A stretch of 64,000 nucleotides of DNA, from the NCBI GenBank assembly GCA_039090855.1, contig CM076991.1:103800021-103864020 (forward strand). Reading direction: 5' to 3'. The notes beneath the pieces are model-generated. The model was not told where the DNA came from and searched no databases. It saw only the letters and a list, made by a program, of their open reading frames with translations. Made by a program: the position numbers and the translations under genes. This document shows, piece after piece, positions 33,346 through 44,691 of this stretch. The DNA comes from Macrothele yani. Its lineage: Eukaryota > Arthropoda > Arachnida > Araneae > Macrothelidae. Numbering within the stretch: position 1 is the stretch's first letter; every line of letters begins with the position of its first letter.

Positions 33346-33912
33346 CAAAACAATCCATGAAGTATTTTTTCTGAGGATAGGGACTCTCTTAGTCCGGACC
33401 CCCCCCCTCCTTCTCTACAATAACAATGAGAAGCAGCAAGAATTCATTGCCTGAATGAAGGTTTTGGATTTTCTTATTTTTTTTTATTGGGGGTGGGGGT
33501 GCGCCTCATACACCTAATTCATATAGTGTAATTCGTTAATTCGTTAGCCTTTTTTCATACAGTATTATATAGAAGACGATTGTTAGCGACATGGGCCAGA
33601 GTTCATTCAGGTGTTCCCAAAAATCAATGTAATTCGTTACCACCACTGAAGGTGAAATATACACCCCCTATATTTGGTTAATGGCGTTCTATGAAACGCT
33701 ATTCGGAGTAAGATATTAACAATCTCCGTGCTGAAAGCGCTTATTTGCAATTTTCGATGCTATGCCTCTTTCTCTACAGTAGTAAAGTAAATCCCAAGTA
33801 AAATATTTCGATATAACGAAAATGAGTAACAGAAGTATTTAAAACCATTGTTGAAATCTGATTTTCAAATGAAGTGACGCAGCAGTAGTTAATTCCATTG
33901 TTACTCAACAAA
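33346..33912. other. Spacer, no gene
   Basis: C and G homopolymer tracts at 33399-33407 and 33488-33501; nothing else. Confidence 0.5.
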
Positions 33913-34003
33913 CTATTGCCGAACATTATTGCCTGAACTATTGACAAACATTATTGCCTGAACTATTGACAAACATTATTGCCAGAACTATTGACAAACA
34001 TGA
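33913..34003. repeat. 25-bp tandem repeat, three and a half copies
   Basis: The unit contains TGCCTGAACTATTGACAAAC. The last full copy reads GCCAGAAC. Confidence 0.9.
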
Positions 34004-34315
34004 TTTCATCACGTTTTGCATAAACCTAACAATATATCATTGCAAGGATGTAAGGTCAGGTGATGCGCATCATCACAGCCTCTCCTTGACAAATGTCAAC
34101 CCCGCCTTCTCGTGGTGCTTCCTGTTCCCACTAAAGGGGCTCTGACGACCGCCAATAGCGGTATAACTATACCATCGGGATTAGAGGAAATGCTATCACA
34201 CACTCACCAACTCGCTTGGCCAGCGTGGTAAGTTATGGCCAAACCCCTCCAAAATGACTCCACAACTTAAATCCTGGCCCTCAGTCTCCGACAGCTGGAA
34301 TGTACTTGGCCAAGG

Positions 34316-34560
34316 CAATCAATGGGCTGGACATACTGCCACAAGGACAGACCATCGATGGACAGCCGAAATTTTAGATTGGATTCCAAGGGAGAGGAAA
34401 AGACCCAGAAGAAGACCACATGGGAGATGAGTGAATTAAATTCGAAAGTATGCGGGAGTAACATGGAGGAGACTGGCACAAGACAGACCGTTGTAGAAGA
34501 AACTTGGGGAGACCTTCGTCCAGTAGTGGATTGACAATGGTTGACAATGATGATGATGAT
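34316..34560 (+). pseudogene. RTE-type retrotransposon, 3' end fragment
   Basis: It matches the C-terminal codons of the RTE copy at 57310-57551: segments equivalent to DHRWTAEILDWIP, RKYAGVTW and GETF..QW, then GATGATGATGAT. The reverse transcriptase is absent. Two nonsense changes lie in the C-terminal frame (TGGGAGATGAGTGA region and TGTAGAAGAAAC). 5' truncation at this length is common for RTE elements. Confidence 0.8.
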
Positions 34561-34667
34561 ATCATTGCAATCTGCGTAAATTACGAAAAGCTGACGTAAA
34601 TGTAATAAAATCTACTCCAAAAATGTATTTTGGTTATAATAACGGAGAACAATACCCTAATTATGAA

Positions 34668-34735
34668 GAAAATAGTAAAACTATACTAGTAATCCGATTT
34701 AGTGGCGTAGGAATTAGTGGCGTATATTTGAGGCT
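34668..34735 (+). mobile_element. MITE end fragment (family 'GAAAATAGTAAAAC')
   Basis: It matches the left end of the MITE at 61755-63283 (GAAAATAGT(A/C)AAACTATAC and GATTTA(G/T)TGGCGTA). Only the terminal part is present. Confidence 0.65.
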
Positions 34736-35348
34736 AGCTGCGAAGCCCAGAGAATGCACAAATAAAACTGAATTAAATATACACAAATAAAAGTCAATTA
34801 TCAACGGTATTATGATATGTCGATGTTTTCGGTGCGAAAAAAAAACACGAGCGGATTCTCTTCTTTCGTTTAAGAGAATCAGTCTGGCGAGCGATGACAA
34901 ACGGCATAACGCAAGCAGGTCTTCCAGAGTCTTCGCTGTTCCGATTCGAAGAACTTCGATACGATCTCCAGCTAGCGTTTTCATGACAACACGAATGACC
35001 AAATGGAGGGGAATGGGCCATTGCTTCGCGCCACGGTTCGCTCAGAAAAGAGAAGACTTCGACTATCTCAGTCGCTCGCATGCTTCCGCGTGTAACAGCG
35101 CGTGTTTCGCGCAAGTGTTTCAGTTTGTGTGAAGTGTCGATGAATTACAATCAGTGATATTATATCTTAAATTCGTGCCTTTGTTGGATTCGAACTGTTT
35201 TGATAAATTGTGTGAAAGCTTCTCTGAACATCGACTGTCAGAACTTATGCTTCAAATGTTGATACAGCTCGATTAAAAATGAACTGAACGTGTTTTATTC
35301 TCTTGATGAATACAAAACAAATCGGTAAGATACATTTTTTGTTACATA
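34736..35348. other. Spacer with CpG-richer strip
   Basis: The strip at 34855-35120 is CpG-richer and has open frames of 106 codons on both strands. No domain is recognisable. It may be the 5' part of the hAT element whose C-terminus follows. Confidence 0.35.
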
Positions 35349-35591
35349 AAATTGAATAAATTAGACATACTGTTTATTGAGGTGTACAAATTAGCAGACC
35401 TAATATTGAACTTTCCATCAACAACTGCAACTGCTAAAAGAAGTTTTTCCATATTAAAAAAGATCAAGATATATCTTAGAGCCACACAAGGACATGCACA
35501 TTCGAGCAACTTGGCTGGTTTGTCAATAGAGAAACACTTTATTTTTAAATATGAAAAAGTACTCGGAAGAAACATCATTGTGAAAACGTAA
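35349..35591 (+). pseudogene. hAT transposase C-terminal dimerisation domain fragment
   Basis: The frame ending at 35591 reads FPSTTATAKRSFSILKKIKI, then YLRATQGHAHSSNLAGLSIE. This is the hallmark of the hAT C-terminal dimerisation domain (consensus near P.T.A.AERSFS.LK.IK..LR...G..RL..L..L.IE). The catalytic core and zinc finger are absent. It ends 134 bp before foldback element B, whose 8-bp target duplication is of the hAT length; a link is speculative. Confidence 0.8.
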
Positions 35592-35725
35592 CACTCAAGT
35601 TCACACAAAATGAAACAAGAATGGAGTTCATGTACAAATAAAGTATTCAGAAGAATAATGCCGCTCATGTACAAATAAGTGTTCAAATCTGAATCCTCAT
35701 AATTATTGCGTATCATGTTAGCAAT

Positions 35726-37354
35726 CGGGTACGGAAAAGTGGCCACCGGATAACTGGCCACCGGGGAACTGGCCACACGGAGAATTGGACGCATTGGAAT
35801 TTCAGTACCATAAAATTGTTCTGCATAAACAAATTTCGTGTGGCTATATTCCCCACTACTTGAGCAACTATTGTTCATAAAATATTTTTTTAATATTTCA
35901 TTTTCAGTACGAAATTTAGACATTTCCATGATTTTCGGGCCAAAGACAAAGCGGGGAAGTGGCCACCGGAGAACTGACAACCGGAGTACTGGCCACCGGA
36001 GAACTGGCCACATAAATTTTAAGGGCCCGTATAAATATTGTGTTCTGGATTGCTCCGCCGCTACATCTCCCGAGATTGGTAATCTAACACACATAAAATT
36101 TCCGTAATTTCGTATTTTCTTATTTACGATATTTTTCAAGGTATATAAACTACAGCTAAACGAATTCTCTGCGGGTATGTGCAAAGCCAGGAAACTAATG
36201 GGCGGAGGGGGTGCTGAAAAACTAAAATATGAAATATAAAGAATTTCTGGTCCGGTCGGGGGATTTTCATCGTTCACAAGCTAAAACTCAACAAATTATC
36301 TGAGGGCATGTGTCTACCGGAGAAAACTGTCAAAGGGGGTGGTGGTGGGGGGTGTAATACCAAAAGTGTAGAATATAAAGAACTTCTCGTCCGATCGGGA
36401 AATTTTCAGCATTTATAAGTTACAACTCAACGAATTATCTGAGTGCTTGTGCTACCTCAGTAAACCTGTCGAATTCTTTATATTGTATAATATAAAGAAT
36501 TTCTGGTCCGAACGGAAGATTTTCAGCATTTACAAGCTATAACTCGATACATTATCTGAGGGCATGCTCCTACTCAGCAAACCTATCGGTGGGATAATAT
36601 CAAAAGCGTAAAATGTACAGAATTTTTGGTCAGATTGGGAGATTTTGAGCGTTTACAAACTACATCTGAACAAACTCTTTGCGAACATGTGCTAACGCAG
36701 AAAACCTGTCTCGGAAGGGTGCGGGAGGGTAATTCCAAAAGTGTAAAATATAAGGAATTTCTTCTCCAATCGGGAGATTTTCAGCATTTACAACCAGAAA
36801 TACTCTGTTTTTTGTTTTACATTTTAGGTATTACTCTCCCCTCCCCCGACAGGTTTCCTGAGTCAACACATATTCTCAGAGAGTTTGCTAAATGCTGAAA
36901 ATCTCCCAAGCGGACCAGAAATTCTTCATATTTTATACTTTTGGTATTACCCCCCACCCCCACCCCCCGATATGTTTCTCGAGGAAGCACATGCCCTCAG
37001 ACAATCTGTTGACTTGTTGTAGGTTGTAAATACTGAAAATCTTCCGATCGGACCAGAAATTGTTTATATTTTACACTTTTGGTATTATCCCCCGACAGGT
37101 TTGCTGAGTGGGCACATGCCCTCAGATAATGTGCCGAGCTGTAGCTTGTAAATACTGAACTCTTTTGTTGAGTTGTAGATCATAAGCATTTTTTTATAAA
37201 GAATTACATTAATAATCGCAACTAAGAAAAGACGAAATTATGGGAACTTTATATGACTCAGATAACAAACCTCTGGGGGTCGTGGTCACGAATTTTTATG
37301 CGGCCTCTAAAACATTTTTGTGGCCAATTCTCAGGGTGGCCAGTTCTACACCCG
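35726..37354. mobile_element. Foldback-like DNA transposon, copy B
   Basis: The ends CGGGTACGG... and ...CTACACCCG are flanked by a perfect 8-bp duplication TTAGCAAT (35718-35725 and 37355-37362). The arms show the same layers as copy A: GGAGAACTGGCCACC-type repeats, a conserved strip (AAATTTTAAGGGCCCGTATA, then TTTCCGTAATTTCGTATTTT), then about five 120-bp units in one orientation (36130-36800) and two to three inverted (36830-37170). The strip at 35790-35950 matches the right end of copy A (19715-19900), so copies A and B lie in opposite orientations. No transposase inside. Confidence 0.85.
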
Positions 37355-37504
37355 TTAGCAATAGCATGTACTTAAAATTTAGAAGAAAAATGTTACTTCT
37401 ATTACTTAACTATTAAAAATTAAACTTCGCATTTAAAAAAAACAGTACGGTTGGGGGAGGAGGGGGGAGATAACCCAGGTCTTGGACCCAAGATTCGCCA
37501 CTGG

Positions 37505-37710
37505 TAGGAATATATAAATAAGTGTTTCCAAGCTTACGCGCATCAACCAGATGGCTTTTTCAAGGAAGGTAGTTTCAAGGAGGGTAGTTTCTGTCTACCT
37601 TCCATGAAAAAGCCATCTGGTTGATGCGCGTAAGTTTGGAAGCGTTTATTTATATATTCCTACGCTAATAAATGGCATTACTAGTATAGTTTTACTATTT
37701 TCTATGTATT
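37505..37710. mobile_element. Hairpin MITE with 68-bp arms
   Basis: 37505-37572 and 37595-37662 are near-perfect inverted repeats around 22 bp. The right side continues with CATTACTAGTATAGTTTTAC, the terminal repeat of the family; the left terminal part is missing. The same family is at 34668 and at 61755-63283. Confidence 0.8.
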
Positions 37711-38705
37711 TCGGTGCTATGCATCTTTCTCGACACTAGTAAAGAATGCGTCGTAGCGAAATTTTGCTTTTTCTCTCAACTCCTCCGCTCCCCCCCGCCG
37801 TGAGTTAGGGGTTACCTGTTACAGAGGTTTTCTGATATTCTCACCAACTCTGACAGTCCTTAAATTAATGCTTATAACGCTAGTGATATAGTGATAGGAA
37901 TTTCACACACGCACGCACGCACAAAAAAAGAAAAAGAATTATCCGAAATTGAAAAAAAAAGAAAAAAAAAAAAAAAAGAAATAAAAAACGGGTACGTCAA
38001 AAAAGGATATTCGAGGTTTAGAACCCAGTACATCAATTTCAGTTTTCTCCGGTAATTTTCCTTTTCCTTGGTGTTTCGTAATTCCAAATTAATAATAGCA
38101 AATAAAGTAATTACTTAAGAATAAATGAAAAAAATAGAACAGTGAAAAGCAAAATTATTAGTGGAAGTTATCAGAATTTTAAAAAGTGCTCCGTAGGCTT
38201 ATTTTACCTGTCTAATAATCAGATATTTTTAAATTTAAAATGTAAAATCTTAATATTATTTAATATACGCGCAGAGAGTGTCATATTAAAAGCGCAAACA
38301 AAAACTGAATTGAATACTTTGTTTTTGCATACTTGCATATCGCTACTGTCGGGTAATTTTATCCGATCCAATGCTTTTTACTCCTCCAAATTAAAGCACT
38401 CAATTAAAATTATATAAACTACGTATAACTTTAAAAACTGACTTCCAGAATGTAAATTGAGAATAATGATCCATTAAATTTCTTAATTTTATGAAATACG
38501 CATATTTACTCAAAAAAATGTGCAACGTACCTCCGGTATAACTATAAGAAAAGCTAGAAACATTACATTAAGTCCCTAATACTCCACAAAAAGGAAAATA
38601 ATAAAAATTGCTCTTATTCCACAAACTATGCCATTGAAATTATCTAAGAAATATAATACAGCCAAATGCATGATGTCTTTCTGGAAGCGTAAAATATAAT
38701 CTTTC
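37711..38705. other. AT-rich spacer
   Basis: A short CACG tract (37905-37922) and A-rich strip (37925-37985). No gene. Confidence 0.5.
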
Positions 38706-38964
38706 CCTATAGCGCTTGCGTGTAGCTGACTTACTGAACACTACATAAATCAATTCTCAAAACTTCACCTATACAGTGAAACACGAGTCACTCAAATTAA
38801 GTTCAAGAAGTAGTTACTTACAGATATTCCTTTATTGCTATCAACAGATACTTGAACAGTCGCATTCGAAAAGAACAGAATACTTAGTCGTCAAACGTTA
38901 AATTTATCCGATTAGTAGTAAACGTCTGAGTTAATTCAATGTTAATTGGTAGAACTCTTAACGA

Positions 38965-39445
38965 TGGTGAATATATTTTAAATACGTGGAGATAATGTAA
39001 ATATACGATGTCATCGCTCTGTCCACGTTATTTTTATAAACAACGAACAGCAACTGAAAAATTGTTCATCCGACACAGCTGGGATCGAATCCCAGATCTC
39101 TCGATAACTAGCCGAGTGCGTTCGCTTTACGCTACGGTGCCAACAATTCACAGCGCTATTCATGGTTTATCAGTCAGCATCTGACTACACAAATCCACAT
39201 ATTGACGGGCTCAGCAACTGATGTGTCGCCATCTAGTGGTATTCAACAAAGCAAGCTGTTTAATTACAGCTGATAAATCCAAAGGGCGATAGAAATGGTG
39301 AATATATTTGAAATACGTGGAGATAATGTAAATATACGATGTCATCGCTCTGTCCACGTTATTTTTATAAACAACGAATAGCAACTGAAAAATTGTACAT
39401 CCGACACCGCTGGGATCAAACCCCATATCTCTCGATATCTTAAAG
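38965..39445 (-). repeat. Tandemly duplicated family-3 SINE segment in LTR copy 2
   Basis: A segment starting GTGGAGATAATGTAAATATA and containing the arm GATGTCATCGCTCTGTCCAC and the tRNA-like core occurs twice, about 332 bp apart. The first core is complete, with B box GGGATTCGATCCCAG on the minus strand. The second stops within the core. It interrupts the LTR sequence between GTTAAGAG and the AACACGCAG block. Confidence 0.75.
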
Positions 39446-39584
39446 ATAACTATGTAAATTTCAGCGCAACACGCAGTTGTGTCTATTGAAAAATAGACAC
39501 AACTTTAACTAAACAACGCCTCTTTTACAAATAGCATTAACTTCCACCAACAACAAAACAACTGCTGCTTCTCAAAACATTATA

Positions 39585-40767
39585 CACGTCGAGTCACATT
39601 ATTGTGACCACCAGCTAATATCCAGAGTAACCGCCATGTGCAGCGTGGACAGCAATAAGACGGGCTGGGAATGACTCAATAAGGTGCTGGAATGTGTTCA
39701 CAAATATGTGGAGCCATGCTGACTGCAGTGTATCTGACAGCTGCTGAAGGATCCATAGAGCAAACATCACGAACCAGCTGGTCCCACAGGTGCTCAATCG
39801 GGTTTACGTCTGGGGAATTAGGGGGCCAGGAAAGTACTTTGAAGTCTTCATCGTGCTCTTCCAACCACTCTCGGACATTTCTAGCTGTGTGACACGTCGC
39901 ATTGTGGTGCTGGATGATCCTATCCGCAGCAGGGAAGACAATCAGCATGTTTGGGTTACGTGGTCTGCAAGCATGGATTCATAACGAATTCGGTCCTCAG
40001 TGCCTTCCACAGGTATAAATGGACGCAGGGAATGCCGTGAAAACATTTCTCGGACCATAACGCTGCTCCCACCAGCTTGTGTTCTTCCAGCAGTGGTTGA
40101 AGAGTGTTTGTTCTCCGATGTTTCCCGCCTTATACGCCAACGTCCATCCGTTCGATGAAGCAGAAAACATGACTCATTGAGAAAACGTGACAATCCTTTA
40201 CCAATTAGCAGAGGTCCAATTCCGATACTCCCGTGCAAATGTAAGTCTTTTCTGCCGATGCACCTTTGTTAGCATAGGTGCAGTGACCATCCGTCTGCAT
40301 CGGAGCACCATACGCAACAGGGTTCGCTCAACTGTCGTTTCAGATACACTTTCGGTAGCCTCCTGGTTCATTCGGCCAGTGAGTTGCTCCACTGTAGCGT
40401 GTCGATCGGCCCTCACGAACCTTCGCAGCCGACGTTCACCTCTCACATCAATGGCACGTGGTGGTCCGCAGTTTCCACATCGTTTATTCGCAATGGTGCC
40501 ATTTCTTCAACCACGATACGCTTTAATCACAACAGCACGCGAACAGTTCACAAAATGCGCTGTTTTTAGAAATACTTCCACATTTGGCCCGAAAGCGGAT
40601 AATCACCTTTTTTGCAAATCTGATAAATCGCTCCTTTTATCCATGGCAGCAACGAGTGATATGTTTTCAGAATGCCTACAGCACAGACGGCACGTGCCTT
40701 CTTTTATTGTCTCCGCGCTGTTGACGTCAAAAGTAGGAGGTGGTCAGAATAATGTGACTGGACTGTG
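39585..40767 (-). mobile_element. Tc1-like element inserted in the LTR TATA box
   Basis: TIRs contain CAGTCACATTATT and TGACCACC, are bounded by TA at 39583-39584 and 40768-40769, and lie exactly behind the TATATA of LTR copy 2. Length 1.18 kb. Confidence 0.85.
39615..40569 (-). pseudogene. Tc1-like transposase pseudogene with lost catalytic residues
   Basis: In coding order: RRLRRFVRADRHATVEQLTG (DNA-binding linker), FLNESCFLLHRTDGRW, IIQHHNATCHTARNVREWLE, then NSPDVNPIEHLWDQLVRDV and a C-terminus HAAHGGYSGY at 39615. In active relatives the first two motifs carry aspartate (SDES, QxDN). Here they read NES and HHN, so both catalytic aspartates are replaced; only the third acidic residue persists. 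Frameshifts add to the damage. Confidence 0.85.
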
Positions 40768-40935
40768 TATATACCGTTCAGTTCTTATTTCAGACATACA
40801 CGTCATGCGTTCTGACCTCAAGGTGTTGCCAACCATACTCTTGCGAGAGAGAAGATACCACGTTAAGGAGAATTAACTCAAATTTGCATAGAGAAAGAAT
40901 CTAAAAAGGAAAGTTAAATTAGAGTATACCTCACA

Positions 40936-42011
40936 TCACTAATTACAGAATATGTGAAAAAGCAACTACTCAATAAACCAAGCAATACTTTTAAAAATGT
41001 TAGCAACTTTATATGTACGGAGTTACGGATATCAGATGCAGAAAGAGATTAGAAAGTAAATTGTGCCTCTGTATGCACAAAAACTGTAAGAACAGTAGAA
41101 TATACAGAGCTTCTTTTTGTTTTTCTTTTCTTGAAGATACTCCTCGTTCATTCATTAGCATTAATTGATGGTACCGTACATTAAATAATGTGAAAAATTA
41201 AACAGTGTGTCTGGCATGCTTAAAAACAGCACAAAAATGCAGCGAGAGTGCTCCGCTCTCTGCTGGAGATGAAATATTCTTCTGGGAGATATTGAAACGC
41301 TGCTAATTTAATAGAAGGGAATAACAGATGATTGTTTATGAGCAAGAGGGAGAGATGAAACTTCGTTATTAATTAACACGACAGTTTAACAGTGGTGTTA
41401 AATTTTTCTTTCTTCCAAATATGTCACTCTGAAGAAAGCCAGACTTCTATCTCCCATCTGCTTTATTGATAAATAACTAACATTTTCCCCCAGAGATCTT
41501 CGGCGATAATTAATATTTGTAATTACGTTTTTCAGGGCAGAATTATCCACAAGAAAGCTTGAGACAGGCTGGTTATTTGTCTTGCTCACGTCTCAAGACG
41601 CGAAATTTCCTTTTGAATTAAATAATCTGTACTCTTGATGTCCTGCAATTTCCAATTGGGAGGTTATTGCTATTGTAAGGATGCGATTGAACACGTGGAA
41701 GACTTTTATAGCTTTTACACCGCACTTAAATGTGTCGATAATATCAAAATATCTGCTGTGAAACTTTTTGTAGAAGTAAAGTAAAAACCACAAATCCTTC
41801 CCATTGATATCGGATTTTTTTTTATATACAGGTTTTCCCGCTATCAGAAAGTAGAGATTTCATATTAAACTTTTCGTAAGCCGATATGGCGAGAAGCGAA
41901 AAAGAAATTACCATTAATTTATAAGGGAAAAATTTTCAGATCGTCCCCTGACCCAAAAATAGCCTACCAAATCATACCAGATAACACATAAAACATGAAA
42001 GGACAGCAACA
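40936..42011. other. AT-rich spacer
   Basis: No supported gene or repeat. Confidence 0.5.
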
Positions 42012-42013
42012 TA

Positions 42014-42953
42014 CAGGGTGATTCATAAAGAAGTATACAGTTTCCAGATGCTGTAAAACAGTAACAGTTGAAGGCACGGACCACAACTGCGAAACGTTAG
42101 GTAGATATACTCATAAAGTTTGTGTCTCCCTGCTGAGGGAAGTGACGTAGTTGATAGCGCGCGTGTCACGTGATTAGTCAGTCAAAATGGCAGCGTCTGC
42201 AGTGGAGAAGGCGTCTTGTGTTCTTGAATTGAGCAAAACGGAATCTGTAACTGTTGTGCAGCGGCATTTTCGATCACGATTCGGAAAAGAACCTCCAACC
42301 AGAAAATCTACCTACAATTGGCATACAAATTTTTAAACTACGGGCTGTTTTTGCAAACTTAAAAGTCCTGGACGACCGTGTGTATTGGAAGAAGTCGTCG
42401 ATAATGTTTGCACCGCCATTCAACGAAGCCCGGGAAAATCAACGCGGAGGGTGAGTCGTGAAGTGTAGATTTCACAGCCCACTGTCTGGAGAATTTTGAG
42501 AAAGAAGCTGAAAATGATTCCATACAAAGTGCAGATGTTGCAAAATCTCACTGACCTTGACAAGACAAAGCGCTTTGAATTTTGTGCCGAAATGCAGCAC
42601 CGTTTTGAAAATGACGATTTTTCCGATCACTTAGTTTTCATCCATGAAGCTACATTTCAAGTGAGTGCTCAGGTAAACAAGCACAATTTTTGCCTTTGGG
42701 GGAGCGGAGAATTCGAGATTTACAGTGCAACACGTGCGAGATTCCCCTTATCTTACCTCGCGTTTGGGCGGAAATGGATTACCGGCTCGATGTGTGTCGT
42801 GTGATCAAGGGTGCACCCATAGAACATCTGTGACTGTCTCTAAAAAAACTTGAAACATTCCCCTACAATTCTGTTACAGGTAACATAAATTATCTTAGAT
42901 TGTTCTTGTTTTATAGTGCGCTGAAACTGTATGCTTCTTTATGAATCACCCTG
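42014..42953 (+). mobile_element. Mariner-like element with internal deletion
   Basis: About 30-bp TIRs (CAGGGTGATTCATAAAGAAG and complement) are flanked by TA at 42012-42013 and 42954-42955. At 940 bp it is shorter than a complete element because the transposase core is deleted. Confidence 0.9.
42187..42829 (+). pseudogene. Mariner transposase remnant
   Basis: It starts MAASAVEKASCVLELSKTES with VVQRHFRSRFGKEPPTRKST, the N-terminal DNA-binding part of the DUF4817-like group. After stops and shifts it continues with QPTVWRILRKKLKM and LVFIHEATFQVSAQVNKHNF. In relatives the last motif is SDEATFH; here histidine replaces the first catalytic aspartate. Sequence then jumps to VWAEMDYRLDVCRVIKGAPI and EHL*, the C-terminal end of this group, so roughly 170 residues including the other catalytic residues are deleted. 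Confidence 0.85.
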
Positions 42954-42955
42954 TA

Positions 42956-44392
42956 TAATAAAAGCAGCAATGATATGATAAGCACACAGCATGTTGCTGA
43001 ATGCACATTTAATCCATTACAGGATGCCGACTAAAAGAGACTATTTTTCTAAAATAGTAACTTCGCAGCTTTCAAGGTCCTTTCTCTCTGCGTGTATATA
43101 GTACGAATGGTGGACGAGGCAAGTTCAACACATGCACTAGAGGTCTGTAAGGGCTGGACTGTCCTCCCAAACTCAGCCCGGATTGTTTTTGTTGTTTTTT
43201 GTTGTTGTTTAGAGAACAAAATAACGGGCCGGGAGGGGCCAATTCGATCCATTCTTTTTATCGCAATGGTAAAGAAAGAAAAAAAGTCCTGTTCCCCGAT
43301 TTCCTGGTTTGTTTAACTGTTTTACTGGTTTTACTTACTTCCATGACATAGCCCAGGCCGTAATCAGAAAAGCAAGGAGAAGCACTCACAGTGTTTTTAC
43401 CATCTGTAGGTATTAAGATGGTAAAGCCACTTTGGAGCTTGTTGACACCAAAAAGATTTGATCCCGAGCGAGTGTGTGTGTTGCGGAGAGTGGGGGACCG
43501 GGGTGTCTATAGTGGGGTGGGGTGTGTATGTGTGCATTTGTATGAGAGAATGGGACGACATCAATTTTTTTTCCTATCCCTAATGTGTATAAGGATTGAC
43601 TTTCGTAGTGTTACCGCTTACTAGTTCAGAGAAAGTAACATTCTCATCTTAATTAGTCTTCCTTTTTCTCTCTTTTTAAAGGTTATATGATTCAATAATT
43701 GTCAAAGTCCAGTAAATATTTTTAGGCTTACATTCAACTAAATATTTTTAATAATATCTCATCTTATTTAATTTTCACAATTTAATAAACTACAATAGAA
43801 AGACAAAATAATACGAGTGGCACATCACGGGCCAGACCGGGCCTAAATAACAGCTGCAGTTGACAGGCCCGGGCTGGTACTTAAACGCACGGGGTTGGGC
43901 CGCGCAGGGTTCATCAAATTAGGCCCGTGCTGACCTCTAACATGCACAAACAGGGCCGTAGCTACCGGGAGGGTGGCTGCCCTCCAGAATGGTAATACCA
44001 GGGGCGTAATTTCATTCTCTGAGGGGCGTAAAAAATAGAATTGAAGAGAGTGTAAATAAATTTGGCGAACATTTTGACTCAAAAACAAAGTTATCCCTTT
44101 AATACCTTCTTTTGTAAATACTTTAGTTAACCACATGCACTAACTATTACGCGCAGCTTACAGAATTCACACTGAGTTGTGGACCACCTCACATAGATGC
44201 ATTAATTGTCCGAAAGAGAGGATAGTAAAGCAGTATTCTGAAATGCATAACTTCCGCGACCTTCCCGAACATTGACGTAGCTAGACTTCGAAATCTGGAT
44301 GGGTGGGCGAGCATTATTTTTGGTAGGGGAAGCTTGAGAGCAATTTTTTTTTTTTTTTTTACGAAACACTAAAAGAACGCATTTTTAATGGG
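42956..44392. other. Spacer, no gene
   Basis: A GT-rich strip at 43460-43550 and a GC-richer strip at 43820-43990. The latter contains CAGGGCCGTAGCTACC and CAGGGGCGTAATTTC, which resemble ends of old hAT-type elements, but no partner end was found. Poly(T) at 44344-44360. Confidence 0.4.
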
Positions 44393-44617
44393 TGTTTCAT
44401 TCTTTTAATTGAAGGTTAAATGACCACCATGAGCAACTCATTAGGCAATAAGCAGTCGCCCGTTCCTAATTTAAGGTCACTGGTTCCAGGGAAGGGAGGG
44501 ATTCCGTGCCGTAAGACAAACAAACACAGCATCCATGCCTCACGGGATTCGAACCTGAACTCTTCTCTGACGAATGGTTATAAGCCAGCGATTAGACGAC
44601 TGCGTCACGGGGTCGGC
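44393..44617 (-). mobile_element. SINE family 2, near full length
   Basis: The complement shows the tRNA-like head with a B-box-like GGTTCGAATCCCG, the GGCATGGATGCTGTGTTTG body and the tail to TAAAAGAATG. The long poly(T) is about 30 bp further out, so the A tail is mutated. It ends about 75 bp before the Tc1 at 44692. Confidence 0.8.
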
Positions 44618-44691
44618 TTTAATGTTTATCACTACCGGCTACAACAGAATTTGTACAGCTCCGATCCCCTCCACCTGGACACACATACATA

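Larger units (their letters stand above)
38706..40935 (-). mobile_element. Gypsy-type LTR (copy 2), with Tc1 and SINE insertions
   Basis: On the minus strand the LTR starts TGTGAGGTATACTC at 40935 and matches copy 1 through the TATA region. It is broken by a Tc1 at 39585-40767, resumes with GAAGCAGCAG and GTAAAAGAGGCGTT, and is broken again at 38965-39445 by SINE-like repeats. It then continues past AATAAAGGAATA to about 38706. No matching target duplication is seen and its last bases are uncertain. No internal retroelement genes adjoin it. Confidence 0.7.

Noticed and set aside
35342..36277. 311-codon minus-strand frame, the longest in the window
   Set aside because: It runs antisense through the hAT C-terminal fragment and into the foldback repeats; no domain and composition follows the repeats.
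39078..39145. Functional tRNA gene on the minus strand
   Set aside because: The tRNA-like core recurs with the same flanks in a repeat family; anticodon loop is irregular.
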